Shown: positions 18,156 through 27,027 of the stretch, piece after piece
How the letters are laid out: every line of letters starts with the position of its first letter
How positions within the stretch are numbered: position 1 is the stretch's first letter
Assembly: GCF_900198605.1 (NCBI RefSeq)
Contig: NZ_FZPJ01000028.1
Span: forward strand, 1 to 61,372
Direction: 5' to 3'
Source: Helicobacter mesocricetorum
Lineage (GTDB): Bacteria > Campylobacterota > Campylobacteria > Campylobacterales > Helicobacteraceae
DNA: 61,372 nt
The notes under the pieces: generated by a model
Told to the model about the DNA's origin: nothing
The model's database searches: none
Seen by the model: the letters and a program-made list of their open reading frames with translations, nothing else
Translations under genes and position numbers: made by a program

Positions 18156-18869
18156 ATGCCAAAAATTATTGCAAGCAATTTTAAAACTAATCATACAAGA
18201 AAAACTACTTTGGAGTTTTGTAATCACTTAGAGCTTTTTTTAAACAACAAAAATATTCCTCATCAAATCAGACTTTTTCCTCCAAATACTGCTCTTTTAG
18301 AAAACAATTTTAAAAACTTTAAAATAGGGGCTCAAAATGCCTATTTTACAAAAAATGGATCTTTTACAGGAGAGATTGGGGAAGAACAGCTAGAGGAATT
18401 TCAGATTCAATCCCTCCTCATAGGGCATAGCGAAAGACGAGAATATTTAGGAGAAACACAATTGTTTTGTGCAAAAAAATTCGAATACTTTAGCCAAAGA
18501 GATTTTGAAATATTTTATTGTATTGGGGAATCTCTCTTAACAAAAAAGGAGGGATTAGAGAAAACTTTAGAATTTTTGCAAACCCAGCTTCAAGGAATTG
18601 ACTTAAATTATCCCAAACTTTTTATTGCTTATGAACCCATTTGGGCTATTGGGACAGGCATTAGTGCAACCTTAGAAGAAATTTTACAAATTCACACAAA
18701 TTTGAAGCAAATTTTAGGTAAAATCCCCCTTTTGTATGGAGGAAGTGTGAAGCCTCAAAATATACGAGAAATCTTAAAGATTCCAAGTGTTGATGGTGTG
18801 CTTATAGGAAGTGCAAGTTGGGAGCTTGAAAGCTTTAAACAGATTTTAGAAAACTCCTTAGAGAAATAA
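18156..18869 (+). CDS. tpiA: Triosephosphate isomerase
   Basis: This 237-residue TIM-barrel enzyme interconverts DHAP and glyceraldehyde-3-phosphate. The catalytic residues are visible: the Asn-x-Lys of ASNFKTN, the histidine of LLIGHSERRE, and the glutamate of IAYEPIWAIGTG. The phosphate loop lies in LYGGSVKPQN. It is slightly shorter than E. coli TpiA (255), as in other epsilonproteobacteria. AAGGATAGGAG precedes the start. fliQ follows after 37 bases. Confidence 0.96.
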   Translation: MPKIIASNFKTNHTRKTTLEFCNHLELFLNNKNIPHQIRLFPPNTALLENNFKNFKIGAQNAYFTKNGSFTGEIGEEQLEEFQIQSLLIGHSERREYLGETQLFCAKKFEYFSQRDFEIFYCIGESLLTKKEGLEKTLEFLQTQLQGIDLNYPKLFIAYEPIWAIGTGISATLEEILQIHTNLKQILGKIPLLYGGSVKPQNIREILKIPSVDGVLIGSASWELESFKQILENSLEK

Positions 18870-18906
18870 TCTATGCAAGATTAATGCAATTAATAAGGGA
18901 ATATTA

Positions 18907-19173
18907 ATGGATGCACAACTTATAGGTCTTGCTGTTGAAACTTATAAAATAACGCTTATTCTATCATTACCTATGTTGCTTGTTGGTTTAGTAGTTGGTT
19001 TAATGATTAGCATATTCCAAGCTACTACCCAAATCAATGAAATGACTTTAACCTTTGTCCCAAAAATTTTGGCAGTTATTATTGTCATAATCTTTACAAT
19101 GCCTTGGATGTTAAATATGCTTATAGATTTCACAACCAAAATCTTTAATATGATTCCAACTTTTATCTTTTAA
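18907..19173 (+). CDS. fliQ: Flagellar export apparatus protein FliQ
   Basis: This 88-residue protein has two membrane segments and the family pattern LLVGLVVGLMISIFQATTQINEMTLTF (the key part being SIFQATTQI). FliQ forms part of the export gate in the flagellar type III system. AAGGGAA precedes the ATG. The stop overlaps the murB ATG (TAATG), a fliQ-murB coupling that I recall from H. pylori. Confidence 0.96.
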   Translation: MDAQLIGLAVETYKITLILSLPMLLVGLVVGLMISIFQATTQINEMTLTFVPKILAVIIVIIFTMPWMLNMLIDFTTKIFNMIPTFIF

Positions 19174-19991
19174 TGTTCCAAAGATCCATTGATTTTAGCA
19201 TTTATTCCAGCATTAAAATAGGCACTTTACACACTATTAATATCATAGAAACCCCTCAAGATTACTTCCAGCTTCTACAACACTCTACTCCACAAATTAT
19301 AGGTAAAGCTAACAATCTCCTAATTTCTCCATTAGCAAAAAATCTCATTTTACTTAGCAAAAATTTTGACTATATTAAAGATTATGGAGATAGTTTAGAA
19401 GTAGGAGCGCTAACTCCTAGTGGAAAACTTTTTTCTTATGCCAAAAAACACAATTTAAAGGGTTTTGAAATCTTAGGAGAGTTACCAGGAAGCATAGGGG
19501 GAATTATCAAAATGAATGCGGGTTTAAAGAGCTATGAAATAAAATCCACGCTTTTAGGAATCCTCTCAATCAAATATTCCCCTATCTTAGAATTTACGGC
19601 GGTTGAAAATCTCCACTTAAGCTACCGCAATAGTGAAATTCACACCTTAATCTTTGCAGGTATTTTTAAAAAAGAAGAGGGATTTAACAAAGATTTAGTA
19701 AAAGTCCTAAAAACTATGCGTAACAACCAGCCAAAAGAACCAAGTTTTGGAAGTTGTTTCAAAAACCCACCCAATAATTATGCAGGTTTTCTTATTGAAA
19801 GCGTTGGGTTAAAAGGCAAGAGGTTTGGAAAAAGCAAAAATCTGTATTTCAGTCCAAAACACGCAAATTTTTTAATTAATGCAGGGTATTCTAGCTTTCA
19901 AGAAGCCATAGAACTTATTAATCTTGCAAAAGAAAAGGTTTATAAAAGCCATAATATCTTATTGCAAGAAGAGGTAAAGATTCTTCAGTAA
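19173..19991 (+). CDS. murB: UDP-N-acetylenolpyruvoylglucosamine reductase
   Basis: This 272-residue FAD enzyme reduces the enolpyruvyl group to form UDP-MurNAc. The FAD-binding part contains GKANNLLI and the GELPGSIGGIIKMNAG loop. The catalytic serine region is PSFGSCFKNPPNNYAG. It is the short (type II-like) MurB common in Helicobacter. It is translated from an ATG overlapping the fliQ stop and converges on rplS with no gap. Confidence 0.95.
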   Translation: MFQRSIDFSIYSSIKIGTLHTINIIETPQDYFQLLQHSTPQIIGKANNLLISPLAKNLILLSKNFDYIKDYGDSLEVGALTPSGKLFSYAKKHNLKGFEILGELPGSIGGIIKMNAGLKSYEIKSTLLGILSIKYSPILEFTAVENLHLSYRNSEIHTLIFAGIFKKEEGFNKDLVKVLKTMRNNQPKEPSFGSCFKNPPNNYAGFLIESVGLKGKRFGKSKNLYFSPKHANFLINAGYSSFQEAIELINLAKEKVYKSHNILLQEEVKILQ

Positions 19992-20354
19992 TTAAGCTTG
20001 TTTTCTAACTTCTTTAATTCTTGCAGACTTACCACTTCTAGTGCGCAAGTAATAAAGTTTTGCTCTTCTAACACGACCGATTTTAAGCACTTTAATACTC
20101 TCAATACTATCAGAATAAATAGGAAAAATCCTCTCAACCCCTACACCATTTGCACCAATTTTTCGAATAGTAAAAGTCTTTCCTGTGCCTACTCCACGCA
20201 AAGAAATACAAACACCTTCAAAATTTTGGATTCTTGTTTTATCCCCTTCAGAAATTCTAATACCAATTTTTAAAGTATCACCTGCTTTAAATTGAGGGAT
20301 TTCTTTTCCTTTAATTTGTGCGTCTTCGAAATATTGAATATATCTATTTCTCAT
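19992..20354 (-). CDS. rplS: 50S ribosomal protein L19
   Basis: This 120-residue protein has the L19 pattern: [32 protein letters not shown], and the C-terminal [20 protein letters not shown]. It lies at the 30S-50S interface. The start overlaps the trmD 3' end by 11 bases. It is the last gene of the rpsP-khpA-rimM-trmD-rplS operon. Confidence 0.97.
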   Translation of the reverse strand: MRNRYIQYFEDAQIKGKEIPQFKAGDTLKIGIRISEGDKTRIQNFEGVCISLRGVGTGKTFTIRKIGANGVGVERIFPIYSDSIESIKVLKIGRVRRAKLYYLRTRSGKSARIKEVRKQA

Positions 20355-21048
20355 TTTTTAACCTTTGTTGATATTGTCTATAGAGGTCAATCCTGTGAAA
20401 TTTAGTTTTTGCCTCTGATGCTTTTAATTTTAGATTTTTAATTTTAGTGTGATTTCCCTTTGAATACTCTGAAGGGATAGACAAACCTTTAAAAACATAG
20501 GGCTTTGTAAAATTTGGTGCTTCAAGCAAAGAATCTTCATAACTCTCTCCAAGCAAAGATTCATCATTCCCTAAAACCCCATGTATTTGCCTAGAAATGC
20601 TATCACAAAGACATAGTGCAGCCAACTCGCCACCTGTTAGAATAAAATCTCCTATGCTTAAAACCTCATTAGCATAAGTTTCAATTAAACGTTCATCAAA
20701 TCCCTCATAACGCCCGCAAACAAAAGTAATATGACTTTTTTGTGCTAATCGTTTTGAATCTTTATAATTAAAGGTTTTGCCACAAGGAGTTAAAAAGATT
20801 ATATGTGTCTGGGGATGCTTTTTTAAAACAAAATCTAAAGCAAGACTTAAATGCAGAGGCTCTAAAAGCAATCCAGCCCCACCTCCTACTTGATAATCAT
20901 CAACCTTGAAATAACGATTTTGACTGAAATCCCTAGGATTACAAAACTCCACCTTAATTTTTTGGGATTTCAAAGCCCTATGAAGAATAGAATCACCAAA
21001 ATATGATTGAATTAACTGCGGGAATAAAGTTACAAATGTAAATTCCAT
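20344..21048 (-). CDS. trmD: tRNA (guanine-N1)-methyltransferase TrmD
   Basis: This 234-residue SPOUT methyltransferase makes m1G37 in tRNAs. It shows [13 protein letters not shown] at the N-terminus, [13 protein letters not shown], and the trefoil-knot AdoMet site ([14 protein letters not shown], then [16 protein letters not shown]). The gene is complete and starts 1 base from the rimM end. Its place in the operon is conserved in bacteria. Confidence 0.97.
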   Translation of the reverse strand: MEFTFVTLFPQLIQSYFGDSILHRALKSQKIKVEFCNPRDFSQNRYFKVDDYQVGGGAGLLLEPLHLSLALDFVLKKHPQTHIIFLTPCGKTFNYKDSKRLAQKSHITFVCGRYEGFDERLIETYANEVLSIGDFILTGGELAALCLCDSISRQIHGVLGNDESLLGESYEDSLLEAPNFTKPYVFKGLSIPSEYSKGNHTKIKNLKLKASEAKTKFHRIDLYRQYQQRLKNEK

Positions 21049-21593
21049 TAACTATTTTCTAAAATATCTTTACAAAATTGCGTATAAATGCTTTTTGGAT
21101 TGGTTGATTCTACTTTTAGAATATATCTTTTTGTGTAGGGGATTAAAAAGCGTCTAGGATAACTTTGCTTTTGGAGTTCATCACTGGTTTGTATCCATAA
21201 AAAATCCTCTTTACAAAAACGTTCAATCTCTTGAACTCTGCCCAAAATCTCCCCATTTTCTACAATAAAGCTACCTATGATTTCAAACCAAAAATATTCA
21301 TATTCTTTCAATAAGCAATGCTGCCTAGTAGTCTCCTGCGTAGTATAGAGGATTAAATTAGTAATTGTTTTAGCACTTTCTTTAGAATCAATACCCATAA
21401 ATTTTGCAATAGATTTGGTTAAATCATAAGTTTCTATTGTTAATTCACCATTTTTTGTAAGATAAGAAACACCTTCTTGCAATGTTTCTGGAAAATCACT
21501 TAGCAGATGCAAAAGAACTCTACCCTTAACACCCACAGATTTGCCAATTTTTGCAACACCTACCCAATCTTTTTGTATGATATTTTTTTTCAT
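21048..21593 (-). CDS. rimM: 16S rRNA processing protein RimM
   Basis: This 181-residue protein matures the 30S head domain and contacts S19. The N-terminal domain opens with VGVAKIGKSVGVKGRVLLHL, and the PRC-barrel-like C-terminal part has EYFWFEIIGSFIVENGEILG and FLIPYTKRYI. It overlaps khpA by 4 bases (ATGA) and abuts trmD. Divergence from E. coli is considerable, but position and motifs agree. Confidence 0.93.
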   Translation of the reverse strand: MKKNIIQKDWVGVAKIGKSVGVKGRVLLHLLSDFPETLQEGVSYLTKNGELTIETYDLTKSIAKFMGIDSKESAKTITNLILYTTQETTRQHCLLKEYEYFWFEIIGSFIVENGEILGRVQEIERFCKEDFLWIQTSDELQKQSYPRRFLIPYTKRYILKVESTNPKSIYTQFCKDILENS

Positions 21594-21832
21594 TCTCGCG
21601 ATTTTACAATAATCCGATAAGAATTACCTTCTTTTGCTTTTAAACCTAAAATAAATATCTTAATAGCACTTATCATCTTACCATCTTTGCCAATCAATCT
21701 TCCAGCATCTTGCATTGAGGAAATAATCTCTATCTCATAAAAATTAGTATCTAACTCTTTTTTGGTTACTTCTATTCTTTCTGGTTGTGTAACGATTTTT
21801 TGCACATAACTTTTGATAAAATACTCTACCAT
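21590..21832 (-). CDS. khpA: KH-domain RNA-binding protein KhpA
   Basis: This 80-residue protein is essentially one KH domain with the RNA-binding GxxG loop in LIGKDGKMISAIKIFI. KhpA-type proteins are small RNA-binding factors encoded between rpsP and rimM in many bacteria, which is exactly the position here. Overlaps with both neighbours show translational coupling. Confidence 0.93.
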   Translation of the reverse strand: MVEYFIKSYVQKIVTQPERIEVTKKELDTNFYEIEIISSMQDAGRLIGKDGKMISAIKIFILGLKAKEGNSYRIIVKSRE

Positions 21833-22059
21833 TATTTTGTAATAGTTTTTACCCTCTCACTCATCTTAGCACCAATACCAACCCAATACTGCAAACGATC
21901 TTTATCAAACTTTACAATGGAAGGCTCTACTAAAGGGTTATAATAGCCAATAGATTCAATCCATCCACCATCGCGTTTTTTCCTGCTATCTGTTACTACA
22001 ATCCTATAAAAAGGCTTTTTTTTGCGTCCCATTTTTGTTAAACGGATAACTGTTGCCAA
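21832..22059 (-). CDS. rpsP: 30S ribosomal protein S16
   Basis: This 75-residue protein has the S16 signature [20 protein letters not shown] and the [13 protein letters not shown] segment. A strong AAGGAGT lies ahead of the ATG, as expected for a ribosomal protein. ffh lies 87 bases upstream on the same strand, so the SRP GTPase gene likely heads this operon. Confidence 0.97.
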   Translation of the reverse strand: MATVIRLTKMGRKKKPFYRIVVTDSRKKRDGGWIESIGYYNPLVEPSIVKFDKDRLQYWVGIGAKMSERVKTITK

Positions 22060-22146
22060 AGGTTACTCCTTAAAAAAAAATTCATCACAGACAATAAATC
22101 TGTTGAAAAAAGAAGCTATTTCTACTTTCAACAAATTTACTTAAAA

Positions 22147-23487
22147 TCAATGCCTTAGTTGTCCCATTTTAGCATCTTTCATTAGACTCATCAAATCTGC
22201 CATACCCCCTTTATTAGAAAATCTCTTTGCCATTTTAGCGGCATTTTCAAATTGTTTTAAGAAGCGATTCACATCACTTACATCTACACCTGCTCCAAGC
22301 GCAATGCGTTTTTTACGACTTCCATTAAGCAAATCTGGATTATCCCGCTCTTTAGGTGTCATAGAAGCTACCATTGCTCGCATCTGTTTAATTTCTTTAG
22401 AATTATCTAAATCAACATCTTTTAAAGCATTTGCCATATTACCAAGACCCGGCAACATTGAGATTATAGATTGCATAGAACCAATTTTTTTAACATTATC
22501 AAGCTGTGTTAAAAAATCATTAAAAGTAAATTTCCCTTTCTTAATCTTTTTAGAAATATCTTTGACTTCTTTTTCACTGATAACTGCTGCTGTCCTCTCT
22601 GCAAGCGATTGAATATCCCCAGCACCCATTAAGCGTCCAACGATTCTATCGGGGATAAAGACTTCTAAATCAACAATCTTTTCTCCTACACCAATAAATC
22701 GTAGCGGAATACCCAATTGGTGCGCAATAGATAAAGCAATACCGCCCTTACTATCACCATCAAATTTACTCAAAATAACTCCGCTTAAATGCACTTTTTG
22801 ATGAAACAATGCAGCACTTTTAACACCATCTTGACCACTTAAACTATCAACTACATAAAAAACTTCATTAGGATTAATCGCCTCTTTTATAGAATATAAC
22901 TCTTCCATTAAAGCCTCATCAATAGCCAAACGCCCTGCACTATCTACCAACAAAACATCATAAAGCCCATCAATGGCTTTCTTTTTTGCATTTCTAGCAA
23001 TTTCAACAGGTGTTTTATGCTCCTCATAATAAAAATCAACTTCTGCTTGGAGACTTAATTGCCGTAATTGCTCAACAGCTGCCAACCTTTGCAAATCACA
23101 AGCTACAAGCAAAACTTTTTTATGTCTTGTTTTCAAATAATTAGCCAATTTTGCCGTTGTTGTTGTTTTTCCACTCCCTTGCAAACCAGCCATCAAAACA
23201 ATAGTAGGGGGTTTTGGTGCAAAGATAAATCCATAATTACCAGAAGTCGTTAAAATATTTACCAAAGATTCTTTTAATGCTTTTAAAAAACTATCTTTGC
23301 CAATGCCTGCTAATTTAGTTTTTTGTTCTATTTCCTCTAAAAGATACTTTAGAACTTTATAATGCACATCAGATTTTAAAAGTGATTTTTTAAGCTCTTC
23401 TAAAGCTTTTTTTAAAGCCTTCTCATCATCTTGAAAACGAATTTTGTTAATAGCACTTTGGAAGCTCTCTGTAATAACACCAAACAA
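22147..23487 (-). CDS. ffh: Signal recognition particle GTPase Ffh
   Basis: This protein has about 446 residues: an N domain, a GTPase G domain (MAGLQGSGKTTTTAKLA P-loop, DSAGR, SKFDGDSKGG) and a methionine-rich M domain that binds SRP RNA (MGSMQSIISMLPGLGNM-like stretch, RKKRIALGAG). A TTG at 23487 is chosen as the start. GAGG lies 9 bases upstream, and the resulting N-terminus (LFGVITESFQSAINKIRF) aligns without gaps with the H. pylori protein as I recall it; another TTG at 23502 would add five residues. Its RNA partner ffs is in this window at 5584. Confidence 0.95.
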   Translation of the reverse strand: MFGVITESFQSAINKIRFQDDEKALKKALEELKKSLLKSDVHYKVLKYLLEEIEQKTKLAGIGKDSFLKALKESLVNILTTSGNYGFIFAPKPPTIVLMAGLQGSGKTTTTAKLANYLKTRHKKVLLVACDLQRLAAVEQLRQLSLQAEVDFYYEEHKTPVEIARNAKKKAIDGLYDVLLVDSAGRLAIDEALMEELYSIKEAINPNEVFYVVDSLSGQDGVKSAALFHQKVHLSGVILSKFDGDSKGGIALSIAHQLGIPLRFIGVGEKIVDLEVFIPDRIVGRLMGAGDIQSLAERTAAVISEKEVKDISKKIKKGKFTFNDFLTQLDNVKKIGSMQSIISMLPGLGNMANALKDVDLDNSKEIKQMRAMVASMTPKERDNPDLLNGSRKKRIALGAGVDVSDVNRFLKQFENAAKMAKRFSNKGGMADLMSLMKDAKMGQLRH

Positions 23488-23631
23488 TTCTATAAACCTC
23501 AAAACTTTAATGTGGATTTCATTACTAAAACTTGGACTATTTTATAATATATGAACTTTAAATGGAATAAAATTTTTTAAAATTATTCCATCTAAAGTGG
23601 TTAATTTATCCCAACTTTTGGAAAATTTTTA

Positions 23632-23660
23632 TTGACAAAAAAAAGTAATTATCATAGAAT
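23632..23660 (+). promoter_or_regulatory. Consensus sigma70 promoter of perR with a possible Per/Fur box
   Basis: TTGACA at 23632-23637, a 17-base spacer and TAGAAT at 23655-23660 give an almost ideal sigma70 promoter, unusual in this phylum where -35 boxes are weak. The spacer and -10 contain AATTATCATAGAATT, an imperfect palindrome resembling Fur/PerR operators, so autoregulation is plausible. The leader to the ATG at 23761 is about 95 bases. Confidence 0.65.
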
Positions 23661-23760
23661 TGCGCTCTATGAAGTAGGTTATTTTAAGTATTTATTCTAT
23701 ATAAAAGTATCGTTTGAAAACCTCCAAATAAACAATTCTGTATTTAATTAAGGTTAAGCT

Positions 23761-24162
23761 ATGTTTGAAAAAATTTTAAAAGAAAATAATTTAAAAATCA
23801 CCCCTCAAAGAATGGCTATTTTAAAAGAAATTGAAAAAAAAGGACATATTAGCATTGAAGAGATTTATGAGAATATTAAAGAAACTCATCCTTCAATGTC
23901 CTTAGCGACTATTTATAAGAATCTAACTTCTATGCAAGAAGCTCGTATTATCGTCGAAGTAAAATTACCTAACCAAAAACAAAAATATGAATTCATTAAA
24001 CAACCCCATGTTCATCTTGTATGCGAAAAATGTGGAAACATTCAAGATGTACATTTTGATTCTTCTGTAAAAGCCTTACAAAAAATTTGCGAAAAACAGA
24101 CACTTTATAAAATCAAAGATGCTTCTGTGGCACTATTTGGGATTTGCCCCAAATGTCAATAG
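23761..24162 (+). CDS. perR: Fur-family regulator, PerR type
   Basis: This 133-residue metalloregulator has an N-terminal winged helix (TPQRMAILKEI, SLATIYKNLTSM) and a dimerisation domain with two zinc CxxC pairs (Cys88/91 in CEKCG and the C-terminal CPKC). The regulatory metal ligands HVH (83, 85) are present. Asp96 in GNIQDVHF occupies the position where PerR has Asp and Fur usually Glu, which favours a peroxide sensor. It would derepress oxidative-stress genes when its metal-site histidines are oxidised. It is transcribed from its own strong promoter and converges on flgG across a hairpin. Confidence 0.82.
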   Translation: MFEKILKENNLKITPQRMAILKEIEKKGHISIEEIYENIKETHPSMSLATIYKNLTSMQEARIIVEVKLPNQKQKYEFIKQPHVHLVCEKCGNIQDVHFDSSVKALQKICEKQTLYKIKDASVALFGICPKCQ

Positions 24163-24182
24163 TTTGACTTAGTCAAACTATT
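24158..24182. terminator. Convergent terminator hairpin between perR and flgG
   Basis: A perfect inverted repeat has an 11-bp stem (AATAGTTTGAC with GTCAAACTATT) and a 3-base loop. It spans the 3' ends of both converging genes and overlaps both stop codons. There is no long T run, but the stem could end transcripts from either side. Confidence 0.6.
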
Positions 24183-24966
24183 AATTCCTCTTTAATCCAT
24201 TCACGGTTTGTAGCATAGAATCTGCAGTCTGAATTGATTTTGAATTTGCCTCATAAGCTCTTTGTCCTACAATTAAATCTGTCATTTCTTCAACCAATTT
24301 CACATTACTCTGTTCAACAAAGCCTTGTCTTAATTGTCCAAAACCATTTAAACCAGGAGTTCCTGTAACAGGATCCCCTGAAGCATTAGTATTCAAAAAA
24401 AGATTATCCCCTAAAGCGTGAAGTCCTGCAGGATTAATAAAATTTGCTATTTCAATTTGCCCTAATTCATTAGTTTGATTATTTTCCACAACACTTACAG
24501 TCCCATCTGTTCCGATATTTACCTGTGTGGCTTCACTAGGAATTGTAATATTTGGCACTAATAAATAACCTTGTGAATTCACGATATTCCCTTCGCTATT
24601 TCTTTTAAAAGACCCATCTCTTGTATAAGCAATCGTTCCATCAGGTAATTCTATTTGGAAAAATCCCTCTCCTGTAATAGCAATATCAAGGTTTTGCTCG
24701 GTGTTTTTAAAGTTTCCTTGAGAAAATATCTTCTGCACCGCTGTTGGACGAACTCCTAAACCCACTTCCATACCAGTAGGAGAAAGAGTAGTCTCTGAAG
24801 TGCTAGAGCCAGCATATTGCAAAACTTGATGAAATAAGTCTGCAAACTCTGCTCTCTCTTTTCTAAACCCAAAAGTATTAACATTAGAAATATTATTAGA
24901 AGTTACATCAATTTGTAATTGCTGTGCTAACATTCCGGTAGTTGCGGTATAAAGTGCCCTCATCAT
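24181..24966 (-). CDS. flgG: Flagellar distal rod protein FlgG
   Basis: This 261-residue protein begins MMRALYTATTGMLAQQ and contains the rod/hook SNNISNVNTFGFRKER motif. It ends with the conserved region VEEMTDLIVGQRAYEANSKSI. Length matches FlgG. AAGGA precedes the paired ATG codons. It lies 13 bases after the FlgF-type gene, with which it is transcribed. Confidence 0.96.
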   Translation of the reverse strand: MMRALYTATTGMLAQQLQIDVTSNNISNVNTFGFRKERAEFADLFHQVLQYAGSSTSETTLSPTGMEVGLGVRPTAVQKIFSQGNFKNTEQNLDIAITGEGFFQIELPDGTIAYTRDGSFKRNSEGNIVNSQGYLLVPNITIPSEATQVNIGTDGTVSVVENNQTNELGQIEIANFINPAGLHALGDNLFLNTNASGDPVTGTPGLNGFGQLRQGFVEQSNVKLVEEMTDLIVGQRAYEANSKSIQTADSMLQTVNGLKRN

Positions 24967-24979
24967 TGTAAAATCCTTT

Positions 24980-25813
24980 TTATGCTTTTGTAGCTAATTT
25001 TGTAATGGCTTCCGTATTTAACTCATCCATATGTGTTTTTAACACCTTAGAATAAGCCTCCACCAAACGATTAGTTTCAATTAATCCTGTCATCTCATAA
25101 ACAACATTAATATTGCTTGTTTCTAAAAATCCTTGCCTAATAGCTCCGCTTTGCTCCAACATTTGTATTTCATTATAACGCTCTTGGGGATACTCATAAA
25201 GGTTATTGCCTACCTTTTTTAAATACTTTGGGTTTTCAAAAGAAGCCACAGCCAAATTTGAGAACAAAAGGGTTTCATTTATCTCCTCATTGTTTAAAGA
25301 ACGTGTAAAAATATTCCCATTGGTATCCACCTCTACTTGAAAACCATTAATAAAATCAATATATTGGGGAGCATTCATATATTCGCGAGGTAATACGGGA
25401 AAACCCTCTTTAGTTACCAATCTGCCCTCTTCATTTAATACAAAAGAACCATCACGGGTAAAGCGAATCCCACTAGGGGTCTCAACCATAAAATAAACAT
25501 CTTCTCTACCTAATGCAAAGTCAAAGGTATTCTCTGTCATCATCATCCTACCTAAAGTCCTATCGGTGAATTCTTCAACAATCTGTGGAACACGATTTAA
25601 AGAACGATTATAAAATTTGGCTGCATCTTTGGTTTGTTCTTTAATGGGGAGAAAATCTTTATGTTGTTCATAAAGTCGTAAAAAATCACCGATTATTACA
25701 TCGTCTCGCTTAAAACCCGTTGTATTAGCATTTGCAATATTATTAGCAATCACATCAAGCCGATTAATTTGCGTTGCTATACCACCAACAGAGCTGTAAT
25801 ATCCACCTTGCAT
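24980..25813 (-). CDS. flgF: Flagellar proximal rod protein, FlgF/FlgG2 type
   Basis: This 277-residue rod protein has the N-terminal VIANNIANANTTGFKRDD motif and the C-terminal VVYEMTGLIETNRLVEAYSK helix. It is less FlgG-like than its neighbour. In Campylobacter the corresponding gene is called flgG2, and functionally it is the FlgF rod subunit. It is exported by the flagellar type III system. It is first in the two-gene rod operon. Confidence 0.88.
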   Translation of the reverse strand: MQGGYYSSVGGIATQINRLDVIANNIANANTTGFKRDDVIIGDFLRLYEQHKDFLPIKEQTKDAAKFYNRSLNRVPQIVEEFTDRTLGRMMMTENTFDFALGREDVYFMVETPSGIRFTRDGSFVLNEEGRLVTKEGFPVLPREYMNAPQYIDFINGFQVEVDTNGNIFTRSLNNEEINETLLFSNLAVASFENPKYLKKVGNNLYEYPQERYNEIQMLEQSGAIRQGFLETSNINVVYEMTGLIETNRLVEAYSKVLKTHMDELNTEAITKLATKA

Positions 25814-25863
25814 ACTAAAACCTTTCCATAAAATATCAAGCTTAAAGCAATAGCTGTTCCACC

Positions 25864-26250
25864 CTAAAAAGTAATATACCTAAAAGAATCCTTAGCATTC
25901 TGACAATTTTGTTCCATTTTGCAGATTCTAATCCCACGCTCTTGAAAAACCTTTGCTGTATTTTTACAAGCCTTTTTAACAAGCACAATCTCGCAATCTT
26001 GGATAATCTCCCCTAAAATATTATGTTCATTTTTATGGGCTATTTGCTCTGCTTCATTCATATCCTCATCTTTATGCGAACAACCCCCACTAGCCTCCAA
26101 ATTCCCACGAGGATTCTGCCTTAATTCTACAAAATCAATTTTTTTAAACATTCCAGAACCTTTTTGCTCAAAAATAGCAAAAAAGGGCGTATGTCCTGTA
26201 TTTCCAAAAATATCTAATGCTTCGTTATAAACGGGTATAGCAATCTTCAT
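25864..26250 (-). CDS. NifX/NifB C-terminal-like (Fe-Mo cofactor family) protein
   Basis: The 128-residue product has the dinitrogenase iron-molybdenum cofactor fold (MTH1175/NifX type): MKIAIPVYN at the start, GHTPFFAIFE, and a central cysteine/histidine loop (ASGGCSHKDED). No nitrogenase is present, so the role is likely generic metal-cluster handling. It is rich in cysteine near the C-terminus. AAGGAGAG lies directly upstream of the ATG. The partner is unknown. Confidence 0.85.
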   Translation of the reverse strand: MKIAIPVYNEALDIFGNTGHTPFFAIFEQKGSGMFKKIDFVELRQNPRGNLEASGGCSHKDEDMNEAEQIAHKNEHNILGEIIQDCEIVLVKKACKNTAKVFQERGIRICKMEQNCQNAKDSFRYITF

Positions 26251-26589
26251 TTCCTCTCCTTATTATAAACTCTAAGATTCTACAATAATTTTGCATAATC
26301 TTCATAATAAGCTTTCTAATAAATCGCAATAAACAAAAGTGGGCTTTAACCCCACTAAAGATTAATACCACAATAGTAATCTCAATAGTTTTTAATCCCC
26401 CTATAACAACTATCTTTTAACAACCATCTTTGACATTAATCCAAACTTTATTCCTAAAAAAGTCCAAAAATTCTTGCATTCCTCCAAATTTCATATTGAA
26501 ATAGGTTAAAATCCTCATTTATTTTGAAAAACAAGTATTAATAGAATTTGCATTTATTTTTTACTTTGGTGATAATTTTGGACACTTAT
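26251..26589. other. Intergenic region with an orphan terminator and a 25-codon ORF
   Basis: This gap separates the minus-strand NifX-like gene and the plus-strand YqaA gene. It contains a minus-strand terminator hairpin at 26325-26360 that follows no annotated gene. A 25-codon minus-strand ORF (26494-26417) lies upstream of that hairpin. Together they suggest a short independent transcript, whether sRNA or leader peptide. Promoters for both flanking genes must also lie here. Confidence 0.45.
26325..26360 (-). terminator. Rho-independent terminator, minus strand
   Basis: On the minus strand AGTGGG, a short loop (gttaaag) and CCCACT form a stem followed by TTTTGTTTATT. This is the best intrinsic terminator in the window. 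The next minus-strand gene starts downstream of it at 26250, so it ends an upstream transcript rather than that gene. Confidence 0.7.
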
Positions 26590-27027
26590 ATGGAAAACTT
26601 AGGGCTTTTTGGATTATTTTTGATTTGCACCTTAGCAAGTAGTCTCTATCCTTTAGGTTCAGAAGCTTTTGTGATTGCCTTTTTAGCCTTTGATTATATG
26701 TGGTTTTGGGTATGGATTGTCGCGACACTTGGCAATACATTAGGTGCATTAAGCACCTATGCAATCGGATATGCAGGAGACTCTCTATATCTGAAATATT
26801 TTAAAAACACACACCAAAAAATCCACCGCTATGCCAATAAGATTCAAAAAAGAGGTTCTCTTTATGCTTTCCTTAGCTTTTTGCCAATTTTAGGCGATGT
26901 CTTTGCACTTGCTCTAGGAGTGTATCGCTATCCTGTATTAAAAACTATCGTTTTTATTACTCTTGGCAAGGGTATGCGGTATTTGATACTTATCTATCTG
27001 TATCATCAATACACACAAATCTTTTAG
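26590..27027 (+). CDS. YqaA/DedA-like inner membrane protein
   Basis: This 145-residue membrane protein has the YqaA pattern: GLFLICTLASSLYPLGSEAF, a GNTLGALSTYAIGYAGD loop, and a C-terminal LPILGDVFALALGVYR helix. It belongs to the SNARE-associated/DedA superfamily of undecided lipid- or proton-linked function. The ATG at 26590 is preferred over a TTG 42 bases earlier because the latter would add a poorly supported extension. It overlaps the phoX 3' end by 4 bases (convergent). Confidence 0.8.
   Translation: MENLGLFGLFLICTLASSLYPLGSEAFVIAFLAFDYMWFWVWIVATLGNTLGALSTYAIGYAGDSLYLKYFKNTHQKIHRYANKIQKRGSLYAFLSFLPILGDVFALALGVYRYPVLKTIVFITLGKGMRYLILIYLYHQYTQIF

Noticed and set aside
26417-26494. 25-codon ORF as a firm gene
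   Set aside because: The first ATG has no ribosome binding site and the second is too close to GGAGG. It is kept only as part of the possible small transcript.
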